Assembly (NCBI GenBank): GCA_016709495.1
Contig: JADJMS010000019.1
Coordinates: 1-64,000, forward strand
Direction of reading: 5' to 3'
Origin: Candidatus Dechloromonas phosphorivorans
GTDB taxonomy: Bacteria > Pseudomonadota > Gammaproteobacteria > Burkholderiales > Rhodocyclaceae
Length of the DNA stretch: 64,000 bases
Positions 9,880 through 19,344 of this stretch are shown here, piece by piece (within the stretch, counting starts at the first letter, position 1; each line of letters starts with the position of its first letter). The notes beneath the pieces are model-generated. The model was given only the letters and a program-made list of their open reading frames with translations, was not told the DNA's origin and made no database searches. The position numbers and the translations under genes were made by a program.

Positions 9880-10095
9880 TCAGTCCGATTGAGCATCTTT
9901 GGCAGCAGGAGCCGAGACAGCTTCTGTCGGCGTCACCCGCCCCTTTTTTTCCCAATATCGCGTGTTTTTGCTCTCGTCGGCAAAACGGAAACGCCCATAA
10001 AGCTCGCAACCTTTCATGCCGGGATCGCACGGCAGATTATTGATCTTGAGACAACGATCATTGACCTCGTGCGGGCAGCCCCATCCACCAGCCAT
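9880..10095 (-). CDS. Small conserved cysteine-rich protein
   Basis: A 71-residue protein starting MAGGWGCPHEVNDRC, with further cysteines in LPCDPGMKGC and ending in an unstructured tail. It resembles small conserved proteins found next to glnS in related betaproteobacteria; the cysteines could bind metal. It lies between glnS (4-base gap) and the methyltransferase gene (3-base gap) on the same strand, so it is almost certainly in their transcript. Function unknown. Confidence 0.7.
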   Translation of the reverse strand: MAGGWGCPHEVNDRCLKINNLPCDPGMKGCELYGRFRFADESKNTRYWEKKGRVTPTEAVSAPAAKDAQSD

Positions 10096-10099
10096 CGTC

Positions 10100-11702
10100 T
10101 TAGCTCGCCTTGCCCCAGGAATCTTTCAAGGTCACTGCCCGATTGAAAACCGGCGTTCCCAGCTTCGAATCGACGCGATCAGCCACAAAATAACCGTGGC
10201 GCTCAAACTGGAAACGTTCTTCCGGCTTGGCGTCCTTGAGCGATGCTTCGAGCTGGGCGGTGATGCTCTGTCTGGACTCCAGATTCAGATCGTCAAGGAA
10301 GTTGCGTTCGAGTTCCGGCGCATCACCCTCGCGCCGCGCGCCGGGGGCCGGTACTTTGAACAGGCGATCATAGAGGCGGATTTCGGCGGCGTAGGCCTGA
10401 GCGACGGAAACCCAGTGCAGATTACCCTTGACCTTGACGCTGTCGGCGCCCGGCGTACCGGACTTGGTTTCCGGCAAATAATTGCAGTGGACCGCAACAA
10501 CCTTGCCATTTTCATCCTTGTCGCAACCGGTGCACTCGACCACATAGCCGTAGCGCAAACGCGCCATGTTGCCTGGGAACAGGCGACGGTAGCCTTTGCT
10601 CGGCACCTCCATGAAGTCCTCGGCTTCAATCCACAGCTCACGGCTAAACGGCACCGCGCGCTGGCCGAGTTCCGGCTTGAGCGGGTGATTCGGCGCAAAG
10701 CACTCCTCGACCTGATCAACAGGGTAGTTGTCGATAATCAGCTTGAGCGGGTCGAGCACGGCAATGCGGCGCTCGTCGGAGAGATTCATCACTTCACGCT
10801 GCGCTTCCTCGAACAATACGTAGTCGATCAGCGAATCGTTTTTGGAAACGCCAATCCGGTCGGCAAACAGGCGGAAGCCATCAGCGCTGTAACCACGACG
10901 GCGCGCACCAACCAAAGTCGGCATGCGCGGATCATCCCAACCTGCAACATGCTTTTCTTCAACCAGCTGGATCAGCTTGCGTTTGCTCAACACCACGTAA
11001 GTCAAATTCAGGCGCGAGAATTCGATCTGCTGCGGCAGTGGGCGCTGTAGCAAGCCACCTTCAGCCAGGCGCTCAAGCAGCCAGTCGTAGAACGGGCGCT
11101 GATCTTCGAATTCCAGCGTGCAGATCGAGTTCGCCGGCCTGCATGCGTTTGAACAGATCCGTGTTCTCGGCGACCGAGCGGTTGCGGAAGGGCGAATCCT
11201 TGCCCGGCTGGGTCAGCGTGCCGCGATTGGCGCGCATTTCGTCGGCGCTCTGGCTGTCGACGTAAGCATGGCCGGCTGAAATCAGGTATTCGGCAAATTG
11301 CGCCATCCAGTCGAAATAATTGGATGCTTGATAGAGGTTGTCATTCCACGAACAGCCTAGCCATTTGACTGAATCAATAATGGAATCAACGTACTCCTGC
11401 TCTTCCTTCTCGGGATTGGTGTCATCAAAACGCAAATGACAACGGCCGCCGAACTGCTCGGCCAAACCGAAATTCAGGAGGATGGATTTAGCGTGGCCAA
11501 AATGCAGGTAGCCATTAGGCTCCGGCGGAAAGCGGGTACGCAATTTGGCCGGATCAAGCGGGCCGGCAGCGTGGTCTGCCGCCGTGCCGGGCTGGCCGGC
11601 CCAATGGCGCTGGGCGTGCTTGCCGGCAGCGAGATCGGCTTCGACAATGTTGCGAATGAAATTGGCGGCGGGGGCGATTTCTGGCTTGTTCGGGCTGCTC
11701 AC
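10100..11702 (-). pseudogene. glnS: Glutaminyl-tRNA synthetase with internal deletion
   Basis: Charges tRNA-Gln. The N-terminal part from 11702 has the class I signature PPEPNGYLHFGHAKS and NRSVAENTDLFKRMQAGE; the C-terminal part has the KMSKS-equivalent VLSKRK, the anticodon-binding region and a normal end. Between them (about 11123-11135) the sequence jumps from AGEL to SICTLEFEDQRPFYDW in another frame. E. coli GlnRS has about 65-70 residues here (acceptor-binding region with CIYPMYDF). The enzyme cannot be made from this sequence. GlnRS is normally essential unless GatCAB supplies Gln-tRNA, so assembly error is likely. Confidence 0.9.
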
Positions 11703-11771
11703 GGTAAAACCTCTGATTTCAATCCCGCCATTTTAACCGGCAGAGGCCACCAAACCGCTACAATTCCCCTT

Positions 11772-12179
11772 ATGTCTGCCCTGCACAATCTCACCGCCCT
11801 CAATTTTCTTGCCGTTGGTGCGGGTGCTGCCTTGGGTGCCTGGTCACGCTGGCTGCTTGGTTTGGCCCTCAACCCGCTGTTTATTGCCCTGCCGCTTGGT
11901 ACCCTGGCGGCCAATGTCATTGGCGGCTATCTGATCGGCATCGCCGTTGGCATCTTTCACATCAACACGCATTTCCCGCTGGCCTGGAAACTGTTTGCGA
12001 TCACCGGTTTTCTCGGTGGCCTGACCACTTTTTCCACTTTTTCAGCAGAAGTCGTCGAGCGTTTGCTGGCTGGCCAACCGATGCTGGCCATTGGTCTGGC
12101 GACAATCCATCTGGCCGGTTCTCTGACTGCGACCTATCTCGGCCTGCTCACCGTCGGCGCAACGCGTATCTGGTCCTGA
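11772..12179 (+). CDS. crcB: Fluoride efflux channel CrcB/Fluc
   Basis: A 135-residue four-helix membrane protein that exports fluoride as a dual-topology dimer. Family motifs are present: GAALGAWSRW, GTLAANVIGGYLIG and GFLGGLTTFSTFS, the last carrying the phenylalanine and polar track residues. The ATG at 11772 gives the normal N-terminus; the open frame extends upstream to 11436 antisense to glnS and is not coding. I searched the 69-base leader for a fluoride riboswitch and saw none. It ends 3 bases from the convergent hemolysin III gene. Confidence 0.93.
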   Translation: MSALHNLTALNFLAVGAGAALGAWSRWLLGLALNPLFIALPLGTLAANVIGGYLIGIAVGIFHINTHFPLAWKLFAITGFLGGLTTFSTFSAEVVERLLAGQPMLAIGLATIHLAGSLTATYLGLLTVGATRIWS

Positions 12180-12182
12180 GGC

Positions 12183-12833
12183 TCAGACGACGTAAAACAG
12201 GATGGCAATGAAGTGCGCCAGACTGCCGGCGATCACAAACAAATGCCAGATGCCGTGCCAATGACGGAAACGCTCGTCAAAAACATAGAAGATAATGCCA
12301 CCGGTGTAGAACACGCCACCTGCCGCCAGCCAAATGAAGCCGGGCATCCCCAGGTTTTCAATTAAGGGATTGATGGCGACCAGAACGATCCAGCCCATCA
12401 CCGCATAAATCACCAGCGACAAAACTCGCGCCTCGGAACGTGGTTTGATCTCCTGCAACATGCCGACCAGCGCCAGCGACCAGACGATCCCGAAGAGCGA
12501 CCAGCCCCACGCGCCACGCAGGCTGATCAGACAGAACGGGGTGTAACTACCGGCGATCAGCAAATAAATCGACAAGTGATCCATCTTGCGCAAAATCCGC
12601 TTCAGGCGGCCGCGCACGCTGTGGTAGACAGTGGATATGCTGTAAAGCATGACCAAGCTTGCGCCATAAATCGCTACGCTGAATATTTTCCAGCCGTCAC
12701 CACCGGGTACGGCAAGCACCAGCAACCAGATCGCCCCGCTCAGCGCCAGCAGTGCGCCCAGCAGATGCGTCCAGGCATTGAATCGTTCTCCGTAATACAT
12801 AAGCAGCCTTTTTGTTTTAGCCCTTTCAGACAA
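12183..12833 (-). CDS. Hemolysin III / PAQR-family membrane protein
   Basis: A 216-residue protein with seven predicted membrane helices, of the YqfA/HlyIII family. Family features are YGERFNAWTHLLGA at the start, the S-x3-H motif in SISTVYHSV, the D in KMDHLSIYLLIAGSYTP, and the C-terminal histidines in HWHGIWHLFVIAGSLAHF that form the zinc site. Translation may begin at the ATG at 12800 rather than 12833. Members modulate membrane energy and composition; haemolysis is not expected here. Confidence 0.9.
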   Translation of the reverse strand: MSERAKTKRLLMYYGERFNAWTHLLGALLALSGAIWLLVLAVPGGDGWKIFSVAIYGASLVMLYSISTVYHSVRGRLKRILRKMDHLSIYLLIAGSYTPFCLISLRGAWGWSLFGIVWSLALVGMLQEIKPRSEARVLSLVIYAVMGWIVLVAINPLIENLGMPGFIWLAAGGVFYTGGIIFYVFDERFRHWHGIWHLFVIAGSLAHFIAILFYVV

Positions 12834-12916
12834 GCTTGCGCCTGATGGGTTCAGGAAACAAGCAATTCGCCAGCGGGTGATAAACTTAGTGTCACACGAA
12901 CATCAAGGAGATTTTC

Positions 12917-13198
12917 ATGACCACACCGGAACAGGACAAAGGCGTAATAGCAGCTTTGATGGAGCGTTTTGAGACCCAGCGCCTGCCACGCGCCCTGGCA
13001 CTCAAAGAGAAGGTAGACCAAGGCGAATGCCTGAATGAGTTTGACATTGCTTTTTTACAGGAAGTCTTTGCCGACTCGACGCAAGTCATGCCCCTGCTCA
13101 CCCGTCACCCGGAATACGAGCCACTGGCCAGCAAAGTGGCTTCGCTGTATCGCGAGATCACCGAAAAAGCTCTGGCCAACGAGAAGGCTGCCGGCTAA
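12917..13198 (+). CDS. Conserved hypothetical protein (93 aa)
   Basis: A small, acidic, mostly helical protein with no signal peptide or membrane segment. It starts at an ATG preceded by AAGGAG. Its layout (KEKVDQGECLNEFDIAFL, then PEYEPLASKVASLYREI) resembles a conserved protein of betaproteobacteria with no assigned role. The next small gene starts 13 bases downstream, so the two are probably co-expressed. Confidence 0.7.
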   Translation: MTTPEQDKGVIAALMERFETQRLPRALALKEKVDQGECLNEFDIAFLQEVFADSTQVMPLLTRHPEYEPLASKVASLYREITEKALANEKAAG

Positions 13199-13211
13199 AG
13201 GATTTTATTTA

Positions 13212-13436
13212 ATGGCCGCACACTTTACTTACGAAGAGCATCTCGACGAAGTCACCACACAAATCACCGAACGTTATGGCGTCAACGACGAACAGGCGAT
13301 TGGCATGGTGATGCGGGCCCAGGAAAATGACTTTTTCAGCGGCCACGATGATGATCCGAAAATCTGCACCCTCGAACGTGCGGGTCGCGACGCCAAGGCC
13401 GTGTTCAAGACCTATGGCAAGAAGAAGGGCGACTGA
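13212..13436 (+). CDS. Conserved hypothetical protein (74 aa)
   Basis: A short soluble protein starting MAAHFTYEEHLDEV with a basic C-terminus (YGKKKGD). The open frame begins upstream at 13035 inside the previous gene; the ATG at 13212 fits the gene spacing and the shape of the protein. It follows the 93-residue gene on the same strand. No domain recognised. Confidence 0.65.
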   Translation: MAAHFTYEEHLDEVTTQITERYGVNDEQAIGMVMRAQENDFFSGHDDDPKICTLERAGRDAKAVFKTYGKKKGD

Positions 13437-13460
13437 GGTAAGTCTGGCGCAAAAGCTTGT

Positions 13461-14453
13461 CTAAAAAAGCCGGGCCAAATGCGCAGCAAGTTCTCGTTCG
13501 CTGACAAAAGCAAGTTCATACATGGCGGTTAGCCCCTTGGCGTGCTCCTCGCCAAGGCCGGTCACACACATTACAAAGTTTTTCCCGCTCAGACCGAGAC
13601 GCTTGCGCAGCGTCAGGTACTTGTCGATATTTTGACGAAATTCGCCAGTTTTGCATTCAATGCAGATTGCCGTGTTGCCATCGACCAGCATGAATACATC
13701 CAGTTCGTAGCTTTCCTCGTTTTGCAGCGATATCTTGAGATTGCGGGCGCAGGAAAAGCGCTTTTTGCGCTCCTTGGCGTACTGCAGGCAGGTCATCAGC
13801 GCATACCACTCCAGCCATTCGCCGTTGAAAAAATCGCGAATCGTCGGCGCCGTTTGCAGAACCAGAAGGAGATTATTTTTCTGGCGATTGTGGAGGCATT
13901 TGGCGACGAAGGAGAAATCGTACAACTGCTGACAAAAGGTCGATATCGCCTGGATATCCTCCGTTGATTTCTTATCAAACGATATCGTGGTGCTCGAATA
14001 TTCCTTTTGCTGCGCCCAGCGGATGCGCTCCACAACCTCGCTTAGAAGGTTCAGGTTGCGCCAATGTTCATTGCCACTTCGTCAAAAACCGGTGGTATCA
14101 ACGCCGCGCATATTGGCCTGAACCGTGATCTGCTTGCGCTTGAACCAGTCGTAGATCGGCCCATGCTGGGCATCCGAAGCCAACGTATTGGTATTGAAAA
14201 AATCAATTTCTTGCAGTGCCGAGGGCACGGTTGCAGCTACCGGCACCTCCTCGGCAACACCATCTACCAGAGCCTTAAGTCGGGAAATTTCACGTTGCCC
14301 GGCGAAATATTTGTCGAGCAATTTGGCGACGAAAAATTGAGTCCCGTAGACCGGCGCCGTGTTGCCACACTTGGGACAGGCGATGCTTTCACCCTGCTGG
14401 CCATCAAGCCTTTCTTCGAGGTGCGCGCATTTGTTACAGCGAAAAATTGCCAT
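13461..14453 (-). pseudogene. Zinc-ribbon protein with Card1/DUF1887-like PD-(D/E)XK nuclease domain
   Basis: The protein starts MAIFRCNKCAHLEE at 14453, with CNKC and CPKCGN forming a zinc ribbon, then a helical region. The C-terminal half ends in a PD-(D/E)XK fold: SYELDVFMLVDG supplies the Asp and CIECKTG the E-x-K, followed by a helix (LTLRKRLGLSGKN) like that of DUF1887/Can2-Card1 nucleases. No CARF domain is visible. Two close indels break the frame: an extra T (run at 14084-14088) and a missing base near 14055-14060; correcting both gives one protein of about 330 residues. The divergent gene is hrpA. A nucleic-acid-cutting role, possibly defence, is inference. Confidence 0.6.
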
Positions 14454-14572
14454 GGGTGTAGATGAATTCCGAAGGGGTTTGGCTTGCGTATGCAGATAGT
14501 ATATCTCCAACATCAAACGTAGCACTCCGCCCAAAGCATATCTTTTGTATAACGCGTGGATTAAGCCGGCAA

Positions 14573-14609
14573 TTTCCTGCAAAATTCGCCGCTTAACATT
14601 TGCAGGAAA
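14573..14609. repeat. Perfect 11-bp inverted repeat
   Basis: TTTCCTGCAAA (14573-14583) and TTTGCAGGAAA (14599-14609) flank a 15-base spacer. It lies between the divergent zinc-ribbon nuclease gene and hrpA and has no following T run, so an operator or RNA hairpin is likelier than a terminator. Confidence 0.5.
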
Positions 14610-14742
14610 AAGATGGCTAGTCGCTGCGCAGCAGATGGCATGGCAATCTGAATGATGGCACAGCACAACCAACAAAACCTCACAGCGCAGAGCGGCAAGG
14701 AAACGGCCTTGCTTATCCGCTGACTACGGCCGCCTGCGCGGC

Positions 14743-17700
14743 ATGCAACGCAATCTGTTACGGTCAACCGGCGAAAAGCGCGAAAAATTGCAGTCAGAGT
14801 TCGCCGAGCTGCTCGCCAAGTCACGCGCCGGGCTTGAACGGCGCCAGGCTGCGCTGCCCAAGCCTGAGTTTCAGGTCGACCTGCCGGTTAATGAGCGGCG
14901 CGCTGAAATTGCCTCGCTGATTTACCAACACCAGGTCGTCATTGTCTGCGGCGAAACCGGTTCGGGTAAAACTACTCAGCTCCCAAAAATCTGTCTTGAA
15001 CTTGGGCGCGGCAGCGCTGGATTGATCGGCCATACCCAGCCACGTCGCCTTGCCGCACGATCAGTTGCCACCCGATTGGCGCAGGAATTACAAACGCAGG
15101 TCGGTACCGGCGTCGGGGTCAAAATCCGCTTTCAGGATCGCAGCTCACCCGATAGCTGGATCAAGCTGATGACCGACGGCATCCTGCTCGCCGAATCGCA
15201 GTCCGACCCCTACCTCAGCGCCTACGACACGATCATCATCGACGAGGCGCACGAGCGCAGCCTGAATATCGACTTCCTGCTCGGCTACCTCAAGCAATTG
15301 CTGCCCAAGCGACCCGACCTCAAGGTGATCATCACCTCGGCAACAATTGATGCCGAACGTTTTTCAGAACACTTCAGCGGAGCGCCAGTCATCGAAGTTT
15401 CCGGGCGGCTCTACCCGGTCGATGTACGTTACCGCCCTGTCGAAGATGTCACCAAGAAGGACGACGAGCGCGACCTCTACGATGCCATTGTTGATGCCGC
15501 CGATGAGTTGTCGCGCCTCGGCAGCGGCGACATTCTCGTCTTCCTGCCTGGCGAACGGGAAATCCGCGAGGCGGCCGAAGCCCTGCGCAAGCACGCGCTG
15601 GCACGGCCGGGACTATCCTCAGCCCATGCGCCGGAAATCCTGCCGCTGTTTTCGCGCCTGTCGGCCGGCGAACAGGACCGTATTTTCAAGCCCTCCGGCA
15701 ATACCCGGCGCATCGTGCTGGCGACCAACGTCGCCGAAACTTCGCTCACCGTGCCGGGCATCCGTTATGTGATCGACACCGGGCTGGCGCGCGTCAAGCG
15801 CTACTCTTACCGCAACAAGGTCGAGCAGTTGCAGATCGAGAAGATTTCGCAAGCGGCGGCGCGGCAACGGGCCGGACGTTGCGGCCGGGTGGCCGCCGGC
15901 GTCTGCATCCGCCTGTACGATGAGCTGGACTTCAACGCCCGCCCGCCGTTCACCGATCCGGAAATCCTGCGCTCTTCGCTGGCCGGCGTCATCCTGCGCA
16001 TGAAGTCGCTGAAGCTGACCGATGTCGAGAGCTTCCCCTTCCTCGAACCGCCGCCGCCCAAAGCGGTCGCCGACGGCTACGCGCTGCTTCAGGAACTCGG
16101 CGCGCTGGACGACGACAATCGCCTGACCCGCATCGGCGACGCGCTGGCCCGCCTGCCACTCGACCCGCGCATTGGCCGCATGCTGGTCGCGGCACGCGAT
16201 CTTGGCTGCCTCAAGGAAGTCATGGTGATTGCTGCCGGCCTCTCCGTGCAAGATCCACGCGAGCGGCCGCAGGAGCGTCAGCAGGCGGCGGACGAGAAGC
16301 ACAAGCTGTTCGCCGACGAGAAATCCGAATTCCTCAGTTGGTGGAAGCTGTGGAACTGGTTCCAGCACGCCGTCGACCACAAGAAATCGAACAAGCAACT
16401 GATCGACAACTGCCACGCACATTTTCTCTCCTATCTGCGCATGCGCGAGTGGCGCGAAGTACATAGCCAGTTGCATGCAATGGTTGCCGAGCTAGGTGCC
16501 AAGGATGGTGGCTGGAAGGAAAGCGAGATTCCAGGCACCTTTGAGGCCATCCACCAGGCGCTGCTCTCCGGCCTGCTTGGCAACATCGGCTGCAAGGCGG
16601 ACGAGTCCGGCTATTACCTCGGCGCACGCGGCATCCGTTACCTGATTCACCCTTCGTCACCGCTGCAGAAAAAAGCCGGCAAGTGGATCATGGCGGCCGA
16701 AATCACCGAAACCACGCGCCTCTTTGGCCGCTGCGTTGCCCGTATTGAAGCGGACTGGCTGGAGAAAGTGGGCGCTCACCTGATAAAGCGCACTTACTTC
16801 GATGCGCATTGGGAAAAGAAGGCCATGCAGGTCGCCGGTTGGGAGCGCACGACACTTTACGGCGTGGTGATCAACCCGAAACGGCGCATCCATTATGGCC
16901 CGTTGGCGCCGGCTGAGTCGCGCGAAATTTTCATTCGCCAAGGTCTGGTCGGTGAAGAAATCGAAGAGGCCTTTGCCAAGCGCTGGCCCTTCTTCCAACA
17001 CAACCAAAAACTGATCCGCGAGATCGAGCACCTCGAACACAAGCAGCGTAGGCAGGACGTGCTGGTCGATGATGAGCTGATTTTCGCCTTCTACGATCAC
17101 CTGATTCCCGAGGGCATTCACAACGGTGCCACCTTTGACCATTGGCGCAAGGAAGCCGAACGCGAGACGCCCAAGCTGCTCTTCCTCGCCAAAGAGGACC
17201 TGATGCGCCACTCGGCGGCAGGCGTGACGACCGAGGCTTTTCCACACCACATCAAGGTAGGCGGGATTGATTACCCGCTCAGCTACCATTTCGAGCCCGG
17301 TTCGCCGCGTGACGGCGTGACGCTGACCTTGCCGCTGGCGCAACTGAACCAGATTCCCGTACTGCGCATGGAATGGCTGGTGCCCGGATTGTTGAAAGAA
17401 AAGCTGATCCAGCTGATCAAGACTCTGCCGCAGAAGATTCGGGCAAAAGTGGTGCCGGTGCCGGAATTTGTCGAAGAATTCATGTCGACCGTAGTCGGTA
17501 ACGAAAAGAAAATGAATCAAGGTCTGATTCAGCCCTTGATCGACCACATACTCGAAGAGCGCGGCCTCAATGCACGCGGCTGGGCGGTGACGCCGGATGC
17601 CTTCCGGCCCGACGCGCTGCCCGCCCACTTTTCGATGAACTACAAGCTGATCGACGAGCATGGCCGCCAGCTCGACATGAACCGCAGCCTGGTCGCCCTG

Positions 17701-18621
17701 CGCGGCGAGTGGGGACGTGAAGCCAAGCAGGAGTTTGCCGAACTGCATGAAACGCCTTCCGAATTCACCAATCTGACTGATTGGACTTTCGGCGAGTTGC
17801 CAGAATTGATGGAAGTACCGGTCGGCAAACAAAAGATCATTGGCTATCCGGGGCTCACCGACGAAGGCGAAAGCGTCAGTCTCAAGGTTTTTGACTCCGC
17901 CGAAGAAGCAGCGGAGGCCCATCGTGCCGGCCTGCTCCGCTTGTTCATGCTGCAGTTCCGCGATCAGGTGAAGTATTTCGACAAGAACATCCCCGGCCTG
18001 AGCCAGATGGCCATGCAATACATGGCGCTGGGCAGCAGCGACGATCTGAAGCAGCAGATCATCGCTCTGACTTTCGAGCGCGCCTGCCTGAGTGAACCGC
18101 TACCAACAACGCCCAACGCCTTCAAGAGCCGTTGTGGCGATAGTAAGGCGCGGCTTGGGCTGATTATGCAGGAGGTTTGCCGCATGGTCGGCGCGGTACT
18201 GACGGAATGGCAAGCGGTCAATAAAAAGCTGCCGGCCTTCAAAGTACATGCCTCTGCAACGCAGGATATTGAGACGCAGATCAAGCGCCTGATCAGCAAA
18301 CAATTTGTTGCCGAAACCCCTTTTGAGCGCCTCCAGCATTTCCCGCGCTATCTCAAAGGCGTGCAAGTCCGGCTCGACAAATTGAAATCCGACCCGGCAC
18401 GCGACGCTCGCTTGCTGGCTGAATACACACCAATCTGGACAAATTATGAGAGGCGCGCCATTCAATTGGCGAAATTGGGCTCCATCGATCCGCAAATTGA
18501 TCAGTTCCGCTGGTTGCTCGAAGAATTACGTGTCAGTCTTTTTGCTCAGGAACTGAAAACCCCCGTGCCCGTCTCTACCAAGCGCCTGCAAAAACAATGG
18601 GAAGGAATCAAGAATGGCTGA
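14743..18621 (+). CDS. hrpA: ATP-dependent RNA helicase HrpA
   Basis: A 1292-residue DEAH-box helicase. Motif I is GETGSGKTT (about residue 68), motif II DEAH in IIIDEAHERS, motif III SATID, motif VI QRAGRCGR, followed by the HA2/OB-fold region and the long C-terminal DUF3418 part typical of HrpA. In E. coli HrpA resolves stalled or collided ribosomes. The first 50 residues are poorly conserved and the start is uncertain: family-like sequence (ADYGRLRG) continues in frame just upstream of 14743. The stop overlaps the next gene by 8 bases, suggesting coupling. Confidence 0.93.
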   Translation: MQRNLLRSTGEKREKLQSEFAELLAKSRAGLERRQAALPKPEFQVDLPVNERRAEIASLIYQHQVVIVCGETGSGKTTQLPKICLELGRGSAGLIGHTQPRRLAARSVATRLAQELQTQVGTGVGVKIRFQDRSSPDSWIKLMTDGILLAESQSDPYLSAYDTIIIDEAHERSLNIDFLLGYLKQLLPKRPDLKVIITSATIDAERFSEHFSGAPVIEVSGRLYPVDVRYRPVEDVTKKDDERDLYDAIVDAADELSRLGSGDILVFLPGEREIREAAEALRKHALARPGLSSAHAPEILPLFSRLSAGEQDRIFKPSGNTRRIVLATNVAETSLTVPGIRYVIDTGLARVKRYSYRNKVEQLQIEKISQAAARQRAGRCGRVAAGVCIRLYDELDFNARPPFTDPEILRSSLAGVILRMKSLKLTDVESFPFLEPPPPKAVADGYALLQELGALDDDNRLTRIGDALARLPLDPRIGRMLVAARDLGCLKEVMVIAAGLSVQDPRERPQERQQAADEKHKLFADEKSEFLSWWKLWNWFQHAVDHKKSNKQLIDNCHAHFLSYLRMREWREVHSQLHAMVAELGAKDGGWKESEIPGTFEAIHQALLSGLLGNIGCKADESGYYLGARGIRYLIHPSSPLQKKAGKWIMAAEITETTRLFGRCVARIEADWLEKVGAHLIKRTYFDAHWEKKAMQVAGWERTTLYGVVINPKRRIHYGPLAPAESREIFIRQGLVGEEIEEAFAKRWPFFQHNQKLIREIEHLEHKQRRQDVLVDDELIFAFYDHLIPEGIHNGATFDHWRKEAERETPKLLFLAKEDLMRHSAAGVTTEAFPHHIKVGGIDYPLSYHFEPGSPRDGVTLTLPLAQLNQIPVLRMEWLVPGLLKEKLIQLIKTLPQKIRAKVVPVPEFVEEFMSTVVGNEKKMNQGLIQPLIDHILEERGLNARGWAVTPDAFRPDALPAHFSMNYKLIDEHGRQLDMNRSLVALRGEWGREAKQEFAELHETPSEFTNLTDWTFGELPELMEVPVGKQKIIGYPGLTDEGESVSLKVFDSAEEAAEAHRAGLLRLFMLQFRDQVKYFDKNIPGLSQMAMQYMALGSSDDLKQQIIALTFERACLSEPLPTTPNAFKSRCGDSKARLGLIMQEVCRMVGAVLTEWQAVNKKLPAFKVHASATQDIETQIKRLISKQFVAETPFERLQHFPRYLKGVQVRLDKLKSDPARDARLLAEYTPIWTNYERRAIQLAKLGSIDPQIDQFRWLLEELRVSLFAQELKTPVPVSTKRLQKQWEGIKNG

Positions 18622-19342
18622 TGTAATGCTTGCCCTGTCACGCACATTTGCCAACCTGCGACAGGGAAAAATCTGGTTATACGTTTTGATCCCGGCGCTC
18701 TTTTCATTATGCCTGACGGCTGGTTTTGCAATCTGGGGACTGGGCGTGCTCGTTGAGCAAATGCTGACCTATCCGCCCATGACTTTCCTGATCAGCTGGG
18801 GTCTGATCTGGCTGGCTTACGCACTGGCCTACCTCGGCGGCTGGATGGCGATTTTCGCGGCGGCTTATCTGACCGCCTCGCTGCTGGCAGCCATTCTGAT
18901 CCTGCCGCTGATGCTGAAACATCTGGCCAATACCGAATATTGCGATGTCGCAGCCATGGGCGCCGACAGTTTTACAGCAGCTACGCTCAATAGCCTCTGG
19001 GCCTCGGTTTTATTCATTGCCGGCTGGTTGCTAACACTGCCGCTCTGGCTGATTCCCGGCCTCTCGTTGATCCTGCCGATGCTGCTAATGGCCTGGCTCA
19101 ACCGCCGCACCTTCGCCTACGACGCGCTTTCCATGCACGCCAGCGAAGACGAATGGCAGCAAATACGTGTGCAACATAAACACCCCTTGTTCATGCTCGG
19201 CCTAACGATGGCCCTGCTCGCCCACATTCCCTTTGTTGGCCTGCTTGTTCCGGCGCTCACCGCGCTTTCATTCGTGCACTACGGTCTCGAAACATTGCGC
19301 CGTTCGCGTAATGGCGCCCTCGTTACCATTATGGGAGATTAA
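18614..19342 (+). CDS. EI24 / CysZ-like membrane protein
   Basis: A 242-residue protein with several hydrophobic segments and the EI24 domain layout: RTFANLRQGKIWLYVLIPAL at the N-terminus, and WLIPGLSLILPMLLMAWLNRR with FAYDAL in the middle. Related CysZ is a sulfate permease, but many EI24 proteins in betaproteobacteria are uncharacterised and lack a cysteine-synthesis context, as here. The start overlaps the end of hrpA and the next gene begins 2 bases after its stop, so the three form one operon. Confidence 0.83.
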   Translation: MADVMLALSRTFANLRQGKIWLYVLIPALFSLCLTAGFAIWGLGVLVEQMLTYPPMTFLISWGLIWLAYALAYLGGWMAIFAAAYLTASLLAAILILPLMLKHLANTEYCDVAAMGADSFTAATLNSLWASVLFIAGWLLTLPLWLIPGLSLILPMLLMAWLNRRTFAYDALSMHASEDEWQQIRVQHKHPLFMLGLTMALLAHIPFVGLLVPALTALSFVHYGLETLRRSRNGALVTIMGD

Positions 19343-19344
19343 AA

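Noticed and set aside
11703..11771. Possible fluoride riboswitch in the crcB leader
   Set aside because: The leader is only 69 bases and I could not find the conserved pseudoknot and loop sequences.
15619..16476. Long minus-strand open frames antisense to hrpA (also 16657-18018)
   Set aside because: They mirror codon bias of the GC-rich helicase gene and have no family character.
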